A stretch of DNA of 64,000 nt from Paramarasmius palmivorus (Eukaryota > Basidiomycota > Agaricomycetes > Agaricales > Marasmiaceae): the NCBI GenBank assembly GCA_037176845.1, contig JAYKXP010000096.1, forward strand, positions 1-64,000, in the 5' to 3' direction. The translations under genes and the position numbers were made by a program. The notes under the pieces were generated by a model that saw nothing but the letters and a program-made list of their open reading frames with translations, was not told where the DNA came from and did no database searches. Positions 1 to 10,900 of this stretch are shown piece after piece; within the stretch, counting starts at the first letter, position 1, and every line of letters begins with the position of its first letter.

Positions 1-592
1 TTCTTTGTCGGCTACTGTAAGGTCCGGTGTTCAAGTCGCTTATGATTGACATGCTCAGCCATTCATTCAAGATAGGCAAATCAAACTCTTTCTCTACCTA
101 CGTATATGTGTATTAGACCCTGGGCATCAGGCCTTATATGTACGCTGGATCGCATGACTTGAGATTGCACGCACCGGAGCAACTCAGCACTCTGAGGCTA
201 GCGGCTACGCTTTTAAAAACGCATAATAAGATACCCACTACAACTTGGACCATTGAATATTGAGATAGTAGATGGTATGTACCGGGGAAGAGTGATTGCA
301 CAGATGCAATTTCCAAACATAATAAATCATAAATTGGACATATAATTATCTGTATTCCTCAACAAAGAGATACTATGTTACAGCCTCCTTTTAACTGCAA
401 CATGTAAGTGATACAGTCCATGCTTCCATATAATTGAAAACAAGGGAGGGGTTATATCAAGTGTATAGGAGTCAAGTCACAGGCACAGGGTTGTGTCCAA
501 CTCTTGACCTGTGTGAACCAGCTGGTATACTATGATGAAGTATTAAGGGGTATTTATATAAGGCATTTTGCAAAGCTGTTGGGGCTTAGCGC
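1..592. other. No gene recognised (left flank of Helitron)
   Basis: AT-rich stretch with only short open frames on either strand and no motif I recognise. It lies outside the proposed 3' end of the Helitron and is therefore probably the host flank of that insertion. Confidence 0.4.
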
Positions 593-607
593 TTAGGATT
601 GGGATTC

Positions 608-628
608 AGATCACATCAAATGTGATCT
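608..628 (-). repeat. Helitron 3'-terminal hairpin
   Basis: A perfect palindrome of two 9-nt arms, AGATCACAT and ATGTGATCT, separated by CAA. On the minus strand it sits 11 nt before CTAA (593-596), the spacing expected of the Helitron termination hairpin. Confidence 0.7.
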
Positions 629-706
629 CCAGGTAAATTAGATACGGTACAGATGTGGATGTCGCACATATTGATACCCTTGAAAACACCAAAATTGTTC
701 TCATCC

Positions 707-3700
707 TTAGCACTTGATATATATTGCATGACATGCTTTGTATCCACGACACTTTGATAAGTCTAAGTTGCCATTATTGAGGTCCTTATTGAAAACATAG
801 TGGTTTCTCTGGCTTATCTGAGCTGACATGCCGTCGTGATACCACACTCGCTTATGTGTGTCCATTACTCGAGCTACAAAGTGACCATCCTTAAAGTATA
901 TGACACCACACAAACGATATGCATGAGACATACCGTTGATTGGAAGTTGTATACACAAATCTATATAGGGCAACTTTTGTCGAGGACCAGCTTCATGAAT
1001 AGCAAACATCATAATCCAAGGTGGAAAACAAAACTCATGTGCAGACAACATATTAGACCCACATTCTCTACAATGATGAGAACTTATGTGTGGTTCTGTA
1101 TATTGACGAAGTAATGAAGCAATTGAAGAACTATAAGAACTACTTTGACTGATGTGAGGGACATAATCTGCAGCTGAGGAAACACAAACCTCTGATGCAC
1201 ATCTTGAGCACTTCTCTCGTCGTCGGGTTAAGAGTATATTGCCACACAGTATAGCATCAGAGAGCTCAGATATAGACACAAAGGCTCCAAGTACAAATTT
1301 GTCTGGTGCAAGAGTGGTGAGCTTACTGCGTAATGCATCTCGTACGGCATCTAACGAAAGTACTTTATCATGACACTGGCTAAACAATTGAATTAGTTCA
1401 GAAAAAATGTTGTTTTGCATAATGTCACTGGTAGCATTAAAGGAGTCCTGTGATAAGTTCCATGTGAACCATAAAACATCCAGTAACGCATCATAAGCAC
1501 AGCTATTATTGGACCACGTTGGAGCAGATAGTAGAGATATTTGTGTTCTGTCATCAGAGGTACCATTATGATCCATGTGATGCCGTTTATGCTCATCAGA
1601 TCGATAAGTTGGAGCACTATCGGAGAGGACGCGCTTAGTTCTCAACTGCACACCAGACTGTACCTTTACAGGCAGGTTTGAGGCTTTCTTTCTGGGCTGT
1701 GATACCTTAATCCCTGGTTTATTAGGCAGTTGTGGTACCAACCAGTCAGGATCAGGTATATTATGCTGAGAAAGATAATCCTTTAAATCCTCAGTAGCAT
1801 TTCCTCGACTCACTATCTTCCATGCAATTTCATCAATGTCAACTTGATCCAGAGGATCGCTAGCACTCCATGCTAAACTCTGTGGTACAGTAGTGGGAAC
1901 ATAATTATCAGTCATCTGGTTACGAAATGAGGCTAGCAATACATTTCTTGTATTACCCTGTACGCACAAAGGAAGCTGCCCCTCATATCTACGTTTTGTT
2001 ATGTCATCCAATAGCTCAAGTTCACGGTACTCCTGACGGAGAGAAGACCCTTGAAGACCACCAGTTATCTTATTACTATCAAAGCTTCCAAGTATGATAG
2101 TACCCTTAGCTGTAGCACTTCGAGACAAAGCTGTATAATATGAATGGAAATCACGGCAATTTGTAAGATGAACTGGATTGCGAGGTCTTGTCTTCCCTTG
2201 TGAAGAGAAATCAGTCATTGAAAAACAGGGTGCAACATCTACTTGTGTTCGAAATACTTTGAGTGACTTGCCATCCTTAAAAGGCAGTTTAATCGTAGTA
2301 TATTCTGAGGTAGGTGTAATTGGTACAACATTTAGAGGCAATCCTGGTAGCTGGACATCACATGGTGGGCTTGTTAGTTTAACAAATAGAGTATCTAGTC
2401 TCTGTCGATGAAGAGGTCCTCTTGCAGTCCAACCATATACAGTACCTTCCTGACCTCGTGTTATATTCAGCTCAGTAGCTAAGTTCTTTCTGATGATAAT
2501 TGGCATTCCTTTACAAAAGCTTAGTTTAGGGGATACTAGAGAATCAGAAGCACTTGCATCAAGAGACCACAGAAGTTCTTGCCATTGAGGAGTCATTTCC
2601 TTCAGATTAATCATGTTACTATCATTGACCTGCTTACGCTGTGCTTTTCCTGTAGGTTTGATGATATCTTCACAGTAGAAATGATGTAGTGGCTGATGAT
2701 GCTCTTCTGCATAGCGAATACCTCCGAGACGATTGATTTCGTCTTTCTGCACATTCCATGCAGTGATGATAGCAATGTCTCTAAAATCAAGTGCACTTAT
2801 TGAAGCACTACCTTGCAGATTTGATGATACTCTAGAGTTAAGAAATTCTATGTCCTCCTGTGTGCAGCTTTTGTAACGCATGTTCTCTAACGCTCTGCGA
2901 AGCTTAGCATCATCCTCGGACTGGTTACGCTGTCGCATGTTCTGACGTAAAATAACTACAGTTGTCACATGATGCCATAATGATTTGCCGATTGCCTCCT
3001 CTTGATGCTTTGTTGTGCTTCTGAGTGCTCCAATGTTTCTGCCATATAAAGATATACTTTCACCACCCATTGGTGGTGGAAGCTGGGCAAAATCTCCTGC
3101 AAATATGATATTAAGCCCACCAAATTCAGTATCAGGTCTAAGTAGACAAAGACAAAGCTGGCGGCTAATACGATATAACTCCCTAGCTGAAACCATAGAT
3201 ATTTCATCAAAAAATACATATTGAATACCTATCAGTCTCTCTCGAACTGTGGGAAGATTGTCACCTGTGGAATAATCATTGATTCCAAAGGCTGAATGAT
3301 ATGTAGACCCTCCAAGAAGAGCTGCAGCACTACCGGTAGGAGCTACAACAAGCAACTTATAGGACTCATTTCTCATTTGAAAGAAGTGTATTAGAGCTCG
3401 CAACACGGTTGACTTGCCAGTCCCACCCATACCACCAATATACATCTTCAATTGATCAGCATCCATGGAAGAAGCATGTTGAGCTATAATACGGAATGCT
3501 CTCTCCTGTTCTTCATTAAGTGAGAACAATTGGAGGGTTTCTGTAATATAGTGACCTTCATCCTTAGCCTTAAAACCCCTTTCCAGATAAGTTTTGTCTA
3601 TGACTTGAACTTCTGTCATCATAGGAGGTAGCTGTCTCCTGTTACGAAATGCAACAAATTCAGCTCGAACAGAAGCAGGAACTGAACTGGTGCGTGATTC

Positions 3701-6700
3701 AATAATCTCTTTCTTACGCTCCATTAATACTGTTTTCCAGAAATCGCGGGTATTTAATGCAATTGGACTGTAATTTTCAACATCACAACCCATCTCAAGA
3801 GGCAACACTTTAGTCCAGTTGCTGATGCTGAGTGTACGTTGAATTTCTAACTTTTGTAACAGTCTCTGCTTATGACCTCTGCTAAAATCTGCCAGCTGAG
3901 CTACCCCTTCAAAGTCATGCTGATAAGGAAAGCTGGACTCCTCAGTAGTATGCTCCGCATCAGGGAAGGAATTCAAGATATCATCATAGTCATCCTCAGT
4001 GCAGTCAATTAACGGATCCCAGCTGCTATGTAGACCATTGTCTTTCCTCATTTGAGCATGATAGTCATCACGAGCATCAAGACACTCGTATCTTATCATA
4101 AAGTTATCCATAAGCTTCCTTTGTCTTTGAGAGAAGTTATAGTTATTAAATGATTCTTCCCAAGTGAAGTACTCTTCTTTCAGGTCTGTACCTTTTCTCC
4201 AGGGTTTGAAAAGAGTGAGCATCACTTTGCAGTAGTACTCTCTGTCTCCAACATCTCGACGGGGAAGATTTGCACCAAGAAAGTTGACTACAAGTTTATC
4301 TGAGTCTTTCTGGATTTTAGCAACATGAGTATCTGACAGAGCATGGTTTGAATGATAGTAGTAATGATTTAAAGGCAGTGTATTTGCATTACACAGCTGT
4401 TTGGATAAGTGCAGTTGCTCAAGATCATCATTTTCATTGACATCACTTTCAGTATAAGCTGGATGTTGAGTGGTAGATCCCTTACTGCTTCGTTTTTTTG
4501 CTGATTTTAAGGTTACTCTATGTGAAATCCGAATCCAATCATATAACACAATGTCATTAGATTCGAGAGGTCTATCACTATAATCCATAACAGGAGACAA
4601 ACCTATTATACGATGCCCACGCTTCACTAAGGCTACACGCTCTTTAACACTATCTTCAGATTTATATATGTTATCATCTGAAGTTGACTCTCCATTCACA
4701 CAATCACTTTCAACACGAGCGACATATTGCTGCCAATAAAACGAGATGAAACGGTGATCAGTATAGTGATCAGGAAAATCCAGCAGATAGGAACATATCA
4801 ATGGTGCCCCAAATTCCATTTTTGTAGTCAAAAGATTAACTATTTTTGTGAGAAGTTTTCTGGCTTTCTCTGCACTGCTTTCAGAACCATTAATGACAGA
4901 ACCGTGTTTGGAATATATTGATAGGATAGCATCAAACACTACATGTGTCTTCAGTGATGATTTAGTGATATAGTCTGTAACATATAGTACCACAGATTTT
5001 ATTGCAGTACCTGAACCAAGGAATGTAACATCTGTATTGCTTCGCATTAAATAGGTTAGAGGATACGAGAAGGTGTTAAACCAGGGTTCATCTTTACGCA
5101 TAGTTATTGCCCCACTTTCATGGTCTATTGAAGTAAGGGGATGAGTTGGTCTTGGAAATCTAGCTCGACACTTGCCCCATTTGTTATCACGACACCCTTT
5201 GTAAACATGACGTTTCTTTAATGTTCCATCCTTCTTGTAGTTTGAGTCACATTCATGCCATTGTGTCTTAAGAATAATATCATTTACATCAAACACATAA
5301 TGCTTATACCATTTCCTATAAGTATCACAATTATCACAGCCTGTATCGGAATACTGATACTGGTGATAAGCACAAGGTTCTGGTGGACACACAGGTAGTG
5401 CTTGAGTTGGGTTGACATATAAATCCTCTTTTGTAGCTGACTCAACATCACAAGATACCTTTTCAAGAGTATTATCCAAAAACTGACCTGCAAAGACACT
5501 ATCAAGATACGTAATTATGCTCTCCTCAAAACCCTCAATTTTTGCTTTCAGTTTGTCCCGAATCTGCTGGGGACTAAGTGCACCCTTAATCCAGAGAAGC
5601 AGGTGGAGATGTAGAGTAAGGCGCCCCTGCTGCTCCACAACGCCATAATGGGCATCATGTTCACCATATAGACCTCGATGATTACTATTGTATCCAAGCA
5701 CATCCGTAATGAATATATCAACCATATAGTTGAAAAACCTAGCCGAGGCCACAGGATTACTACAGATTAGTCTCAATCTTGGAGCATGATCCAGGAGTTT
5801 CGATGAAAAGTCTACTTGTTTTCCAGCAAAATAAACACACAAGGGATGCTTGCTGTCAGCTGGTGAAATGGTGACATACCAAGAAGGGGCTCCTTTATGT
5901 GCAATTAATGACCATACTTCGTGTCGCATAAACTTCTTTGTAGTTGCAGATCCATTAACTTTACTTGCAACTCGATCTATGTCATTAAGAACTTTAAAGC
6001 ATTCAACTTCTTCGTTACCCTGTGGGATAACCTTTTCTCCACCAGCCATTCGTTCAGCAATGTCCTGCAGAACTGAAGTGTTTAGAGATACTATCCTGTT
6101 AGCAACTGCATCAAAAGATTGCTTGTCAGCTAGAAGCCATCCAGCTGATGTAGCTGCTTTAACCTGTTCATGGCTGAAAGCTACTATAGGAAAGTTTTCA
6201 TCTGTCTGAAAGCGCTTGTCATAGTACATGAGCAAATGCTTTTTATGAGCTGAATCAGAAATATGACAAGTACCTATACCTCCATATCCATAAGGAAACA
6301 GCCAGGGGAACATTTTTGGATATAATGCAGGGTTTTTCCAAATAGACTCCCCTTCTTGTTTATGCCCAACAGCCAATACCTTACCACCCCGATTGAAGTA
6401 GCTTGCAGCAATCCCTTTGATCTCATCCTTTGTATATCCTGGAAGATCATCACCCAATATTCCATGGACGGTAAAAGAACAGTGCCCACTCTCAGTACCA
6501 TCTTCAGGTTCATTGTCATCAAGAGACATAGATTCAACAACTTTATTGTTATCAGATTCTCTCCATATTATTGAACATGGTGGAAGTGTTTCATCATACT
6601 GTAAGAGATGAGCATCTGAGACCTTTACATCAGAATAATCTTGATGGTTGAGCACAAGCCATGTCAGAGCTTCTTTAACAACACTTCGTCGGACAAGAAG

Positions 6701-7960
6701 TGGTGTACGTGTAAAGTCATCTGCAGAGGGCTTGTTTGGACCAGTGAACAAGACAGCAAGGACCTCATCAATGTCTTCTCTAGGGGGAGGAAGAATATCA
6801 TATACCTTGGGAATAGGTGATTCAAAAGCCATTGCATTAGCCTTCATTTTCTTGCCACCAGTTGCAATACGAATAAAACAAGAGGTATGTCTTACACGAG
6901 CAATAAGCAGTTTTTCAACATATGACAGATATTTAAGCTGAGGAGGCACTTCACCTATCCAAAAACCATTTGCAAGGGCCAGTTTAGGCACATTTCCTTT
7001 CACTAGTGCCTTTCTGCATGTAGAGCAGACTGATGTGCAATCCATTGCACAAATCGGGGCTGATATATGTGTGATAGGATCAGTGGAAGCCAATCTTTGT
7101 TTGCGGGTACCCTCGCTCCTTTCTAGCACTCGCATATAACCTCGTACATGTCGGATTGGAGTTAAGTCTACCTTTCGAGTGAGCTGAGCACACACGGCAC
7201 AGCCTTCTTCCTCAAAGGAACCTGGACTTAGTTTTGAGCATGCACTGGATACAATATGATGGATTAGATCTTGACTAGCTTCAGCCGGTGGATATGTAAC
7301 ATGTTTAGCCTCGTCAGGTAACAGTGACTGTTTAAGTATTTCTTGTCTATTGGGCTGCTTCAGCACGACAGACTTCTTACGATTACGCCTTAGTATCTGG
7401 GTGACCCGCTTTCTCTGTCTTAGTGGCGGCCTAACTTTAATCACACTGACCATTTGAGTGCATGATCCGCAACAATGGGTACCAAAAAAGTGCTCTACAG
7501 CATCCAAATTCATCGAGGAGTGGTTACGAGCACCATGCAACTTAGCTATCGCTCTCCCCTCGTCACGGGTTACAAAAGGTATAAGAGGTAAAACAGTGCC
7601 CGAAACAATGATGCAGCCCGGCTCATTGGCCAGAAGCTGCGTGGCTTCGTCAATAGGCATATGGTTCAAGAACGTGTGAGTGGATCCTGGGAGGTAAGGT
7701 GTATCATTTGCTTGGGGAACAACGGACCCTTGAAGAAGGTTCCACGGAATAACCGCCTTCCTCCCGCCCCCAAACAACGTTTGTGACCCAGTGCGATACT
7801 CATTTTCGGCATTGCTACATCCATTTTCGGAGCATGCATAACATACCTGCGCGGGCAACGAAGGACTGTGGACCAGTTTAATACCCACAAGCAGGGGCTT
7901 ACGATGGCAGGGTGTACCGAATGCGACACGTCGAAAGAACGTAGCGCTAGCTCCAATCAC
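707..7960 (-). CDS. Helitron Rep/PIF1-helicase polyprotein with C-terminal cysteine-protease-like domain
   Basis: A 2417-residue uninterrupted ORF that catalyses rolling-circle transposition in this family. Visible in order: a Cys/His-rich N-terminus (several CxxC pairs, e.g. CYAC and CSTC); the Helitron-like N domain; a HUH nuclease motif HLHLLLW near residue 780; the tyrosine motif YVTDYITK (Y-x3-Y-x2-K) near residue 995; a PIF1-type superfamily 1 helicase with Walker A GGTGKS near 1512 and Walker B FFDE near 1587; and a C-terminal region with NNSCAYDALL near 2150 and DGHFVARV near 2357. That last pair looks like the Cys and His of a ubiquitin-specific-protease-like fold, as carried by several fungal Helitrons. 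No frameshift or stop is present, so the protein could be functional. The chosen start is the first ATG; the first residues overlap the end of the neighbouring spliced gene in another frame, so the true start could be internal. Confidence 0.92.
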   Translation of the reverse strand: MIGASATFFRRVAFGTPCHRKPLLVGIKLVHSPSLPAQVCYACSENGCSNAENEYRTGSQTLFGGGRKAVIPWNLLQGSVVPQANDTPYLPGSTHTFLNHMPIDEATQLLANEPGCIIVSGTVLPLIPFVTRDEGRAIAKLHGARNHSSMNLDAVEHFFGTHCCGSCTQMVSVIKVRPPLRQRKRVTQILRRNRKKSVVLKQPNRQEILKQSLLPDEAKHVTYPPAEASQDLIHHIVSSACSKLSPGSFEEEGCAVCAQLTRKVDLTPIRHVRGYMRVLERSEGTRKQRLASTDPITHISAPICAMDCTSVCSTCRKALVKGNVPKLALANGFWIGEVPPQLKYLSYVEKLLIARVRHTSCFIRIATGGKKMKANAMAFESPIPKVYDILPPPREDIDEVLAVLFTGPNKPSADDFTRTPLLVRRSVVKEALTWLVLNHQDYSDVKVSDAHLLQYDETLPPCSIIWRESDNNKVVESMSLDDNEPEDGTESGHCSFTVHGILGDDLPGYTKDEIKGIAASYFNRGGKVLAVGHKQEGESIWKNPALYPKMFPWLFPYGYGGIGTCHISDSAHKKHLLMYYDKRFQTDENFPIVAFSHEQVKAATSAGWLLADKQSFDAVANRIVSLNTSVLQDIAERMAGGEKVIPQGNEEVECFKVLNDIDRVASKVNGSATTKKFMRHEVWSLIAHKGAPSWYVTISPADSKHPLCVYFAGKQVDFSSKLLDHAPRLRLICSNPVASARFFNYMVDIFITDVLGYNSNHRGLYGEHDAHYGVVEQQGRLTLHLHLLLWIKGALSPQQIRDKLKAKIEGFEESIITYLDSVFAGQFLDNTLEKVSCDVESATKEDLYVNPTQALPVCPPEPCAYHQYQYSDTGCDNCDTYRKWYKHYVFDVNDIILKTQWHECDSNYKKDGTLKKRHVYKGCRDNKWGKCRARFPRPTHPLTSIDHESGAITMRKDEPWFNTFSYPLTYLMRSNTDVTFLGSGTAIKSVVLYVTDYITKSSLKTHVVFDAILSIYSKHGSVINGSESSAEKARKLLTKIVNLLTTKMEFGAPLICSYLLDFPDHYTDHRFISFYWQQYVARVESDCVNGESTSDDNIYKSEDSVKERVALVKRGHRIIGLSPVMDYSDRPLESNDIVLYDWIRISHRVTLKSAKKRSSKGSTTQHPAYTESDVNENDDLEQLHLSKQLCNANTLPLNHYYYHSNHALSDTHVAKIQKDSDKLVVNFLGANLPRRDVGDREYYCKVMLTLFKPWRKGTDLKEEYFTWEESFNNYNFSQRQRKLMDNFMIRYECLDARDDYHAQMRKDNGLHSSWDPLIDCTEDDYDDILNSFPDAEHTTEESSFPYQHDFEGVAQLADFSRGHKQRLLQKLEIQRTLSISNWTKVLPLEMGCDVENYSPIALNTRDFWKTVLMERKKEIIESRTSSVPASVRAEFVAFRNRRQLPPMMTEVQVIDKTYLERGFKAKDEGHYITETLQLFSLNEEQERAFRIIAQHASSMDADQLKMYIGGMGGTGKSTVLRALIHFFQMRNESYKLLVVAPTGSAAALLGGSTYHSAFGINDYSTGDNLPTVRERLIGIQYVFFDEISMVSARELYRISRQLCLCLLRPDTEFGGLNIIFAGDFAQLPPPMGGESISLYGRNIGALRSTTKHQEEAIGKSLWHHVTTVVILRQNMRQRNQSEDDAKLRRALENMRYKSCTQEDIEFLNSRVSSNLQGSASISALDFRDIAIITAWNVQKDEINRLGGIRYAEEHHQPLHHFYCEDIIKPTGKAQRKQVNDSNMINLKEMTPQWQELLWSLDASASDSLVSPKLSFCKGMPIIIRKNLATELNITRGQEGTVYGWTARGPLHRQRLDTLFVKLTSPPCDVQLPGLPLNVVPITPTSEYTTIKLPFKDGKSLKVFRTQVDVAPCFSMTDFSSQGKTRPRNPVHLTNCRDFHSYYTALSRSATAKGTIILGSFDSNKITGGLQGSSLRQEYRELELLDDITKRRYEGQLPLCVQGNTRNVLLASFRNQMTDNYVPTTVPQSLAWSASDPLDQVDIDEIAWKIVSRGNATEDLKDYLSQHNIPDPDWLVPQLPNKPGIKVSQPRKKASNLPVKVQSGVQLRTKRVLSDSAPTYRSDEHKRHHMDHNGTSDDRTQISLLSAPTWSNNSCAYDALLDVLWFTWNLSQDSFNATSDIMQNNIFSELIQLFSQCHDKVLSLDAVRDALRSKLTTLAPDKFVLGAFVSISELSDAILCGNILLTRRREKCSRCASEVCVSSAADYVPHISQSSSYSSSIASLLRQYTEPHISSHHCRECGSNMLSAHEFCFPPWIMMFAIHEAGPRQKLPYIDLCIQLPINGMSHAYRLCGVIYFKDGHFVARVMDTHKRVWYHDGMSAQISQRNHYVFNKDLNNGNLDLSKCRGYKACHAIYIKC

Positions 7961-10900
7961 CGATACTAAGAAACTGGTCGGCTCGATATCGACGTAGACA
8001 TAAAGTAGTCATAGCATGACGGAAAGAATATCTGCTGGTCACATTGCGAACAAGCATCAACGCACAGAACTGGACCCTAAAGACCAAACCGTTGTGAGCG
8101 GCGGCGCCAAAGAAATGAAGCAACGCCAAGTAAGTTATTGCACTTGTAAAACGACGGAAAGAAAGCGATTTGCGCGGCTTGTGCTTCGTCAGACCAAAAC
8201 CATGAACCGGAAAGGCAGTACCAGTGTCTAGTTGGCGCGTTTGGGCATTCGGTAGACTTTCCATGGCGGGCTCAGTCTCGGTGTATCGACAACCAAGTGA
8301 GAGGTGAAGAGGGACATTGAATAGAGTAGAGCAATGATAAGACAATGTTCGAACACCCATATATTGATCATTTGAATGCGAAGTCCGCAGGGAATTAAGC
8401 ATACGGTCAAAGCCGGTAGGTATATTGAATACTCGACGAACAATCCGCCCTACATTCCCTAGGGAATACGGCTGGTTGGTGTTATGCTCGAGCTGCATAT
8501 TGAGGGAGCCATGCCTGCGGTTACGCAATGTTTCTGGGTAGGCACGGCCGAGTTGACTGCTGTATCGAAACAAACACTATAAGAAACTGCAGTAAAACAA
8601 GTCTTATAACATACGCACATATTGGGAACACCTTCCGCTGTGCAACCCTCTTCGCAACGCGCCGTACAAAAAGGCTTCAAATCGGGACAGCAGACAGAGA
8701 GCTGGCCACGGGGATTGTTACAATTGACCCTGTAGACGAGGTCGTCTAAGAGGGTAGAGGAGACAGATGCTCCATCAACTAGATAACGTGCAGCTGAATG
8801 TTCGAGCTGACGGAGGTGTAGGTCTCGACCTGGATTCACGGACACTGGTGCACGCAATTCAACAGCTTGTTCGCAGCGATCATAAAATAAACGGTACCTG
8901 GTATAAGCAGAACCACCCATAATAGGGCAACGATAAGTGCAGTCGAAAAACGCATGTGGAAGATGTAAGTTGAGGTGAAAGAGATCGAACTGATCTTTCC
9001 AAGAAACTCAACATGTCACGTGTGTGTATACACGAGCGTCTAACGCCATCAGAGTCCAATATCAATGAAGCACGATATAAACAAGCAACGTTGTATCCTA
9101 CATACTACTTACAAATGTATATCCGCTGTCTAGAAGCGGTTTGAGAGCCCACGACATGGAGGTGCAATCCGCCAGAGTGAGGACAAAAGACAGAGTGTGC
9201 GGAGGTAGGGCAAGATTCATGTGCACCGACGATCCCTTAACAACAGCCTGAATTAATTCGAGTGAACCCTTCTCGCCTTTTAGTTCTTCCCAAAAGAGAT
9301 CCTTCGCCTCCCTCCAACAACTATCGATATGAACTCTTTGGCGAATTATGTCCGTGATTATAGACCCTTGCTGGACTAAATAGGCAGACCATAAGGCAGA
9401 TATGGAGATGCGGATCGTAGTAGCAGTGGAAACTGCAACAATTGCATCATCCAGTACGTTGATGACCTCCCGAAGACGCAAAATCGCGGACCTGTACAAT
9501 AGACTGTTACCGTCCGTACCCGAAGTTACGCCTGCTTGACTCTGAAACACTTTTCCCAATACCAATAGCATTAGCAGAGAAAAGACCTGCAGCAAGCCAT
9601 CTACAGACAGCACGTTGGGTACGTGCGAGTACCTGTGTCCCTGCCGCGTACGCAGGGCCAGGAAAGCACGGGTGTCATTTACAATGACATCATGCCAATG
9701 AAATGCAATATCTGTCAAGGCCATTGCGCTATCGAACTCGTACCGGAAATGTGCCTTCGGAGGGTGCATTCGTATATAGAGGTCTGCCCAGAGAGTTTGT
9801 TCCATTGTCGCAAAACAAAGGAAATAGGTAGCGTGACATACGGTGTCACTTAATGTCACGATGTCGTATGGCGTACCGGCGGGCAAACACCTAAGTAAGA
9901 TATATACAGTCATAAGTAGCATGAGAAAAGGACGACCGTCGAACTTACACGCGATCTCCAGGAAACAGTAGGATCGCCGTGACCGCACGTATCTTTGCAA
10001 GAAGGTCCGCCGGCGGGACACAAAGGGTTGAAATCTTCCCGAGAAAAGACGGGTCCTCGACCGGTAAGGCAGCAAAGACAATGACACAGCCTTCCCAGAC
10101 AGTGAGCTCTGTGTTTAGGCCATCGGGTAACAGCATTCCTTTACGAACAGCATTGGCGGTAGCTATGAAGTGCCATCCATTTGGAGGCAAAGCCGATGCA
10201 ACGACCTCAGCTTGCAAGCGACTAATATACTGGCGCGAAAAGACGTTGGTACTGATTGAAAGCGTACCCGTCGACGATACTGCAGAAGGCACGAGAGGAA
10301 AGCTCATAATCCTTCGCATTCCGGGCGAGGAGAGGAGAGCCAGGAAATCAGAGAAGGTAGCGCTGCAAGTTGCATCGGCATCTGCGGTGATAGGGTACGG
10401 CCGTGTGTCCACTACAAAAGTAATTTAGTAGCCAGGCAGTACGTAGAAGGTCGTCACGTACTGAAGGCACGCCTAGGCATTGATGTGGGTCCGATTCTGG
10501 ACAATAGGTTCGTATCGAGAGATCGTCCGGAGACTTGTCTCTGGCGACTAAAAGCAACCAAAACATGACCATGAAGAAGCTCGGGTAGTACCGCAGCATT
10601 GTCCAAATGCTCGTACTCGCCTGCAGAGAAAGCAACAACACCTCGTATGCTCAGTCCTCTGTCCGATTCGGCAAACTGGTGCTCCTCATCAGGAGCCGCA
10701 AATCCCAGTGTTAGTTTGTAAAACAACAGTCCGTTTCCATGAATAGTCTGATACACGTTGGACCGATCCAGTAGTCCAACGAGATACGAAACGCCATCGC
10801 TTGTCTGATAGACCAGTATTAGCATACCGCAACACAAAATAAGATCCTTCCTTACCGCACACGTTGGCCAAAACACTTCTCTACGACCGTCTAATCCGAC

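Larger units (their letters stand above)
593..7960 (-). mobile_element. Autonomous Helitron (rolling-circle transposon)
   Basis: The element reads on the minus strand. It holds one very long ORF with the Rep/helicase architecture that defines Helitrons. Its 3' end is proposed at 593: read on the minus strand, a perfect 9-bp stem with a 3-nt loop is followed 11 nt later by CTAA, matching the expected hairpin plus CTRR terminus. The base after CTAA is G rather than the canonical T, and a second CTAA lies 7 nt further out, so the exact end is uncertain by a few bases. I could not place the 5' TC terminus; it must lie at or just beyond 7960. The intact ORF suggests recent activity. Confidence 0.75.

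Noticed and set aside
15..50. tRNA B-box-like GTTCAAGTC near the left edge
   Set aside because: No A box or acceptor-stem pairing could be built from the available sequence.
7947..8573. 208-codon minus-strand ORF read as a separate gene
   Set aside because: It continues the upstream exons in phase after a short intron and has no convincing start, so it is treated as the 3' part of the JmjC-like gene.
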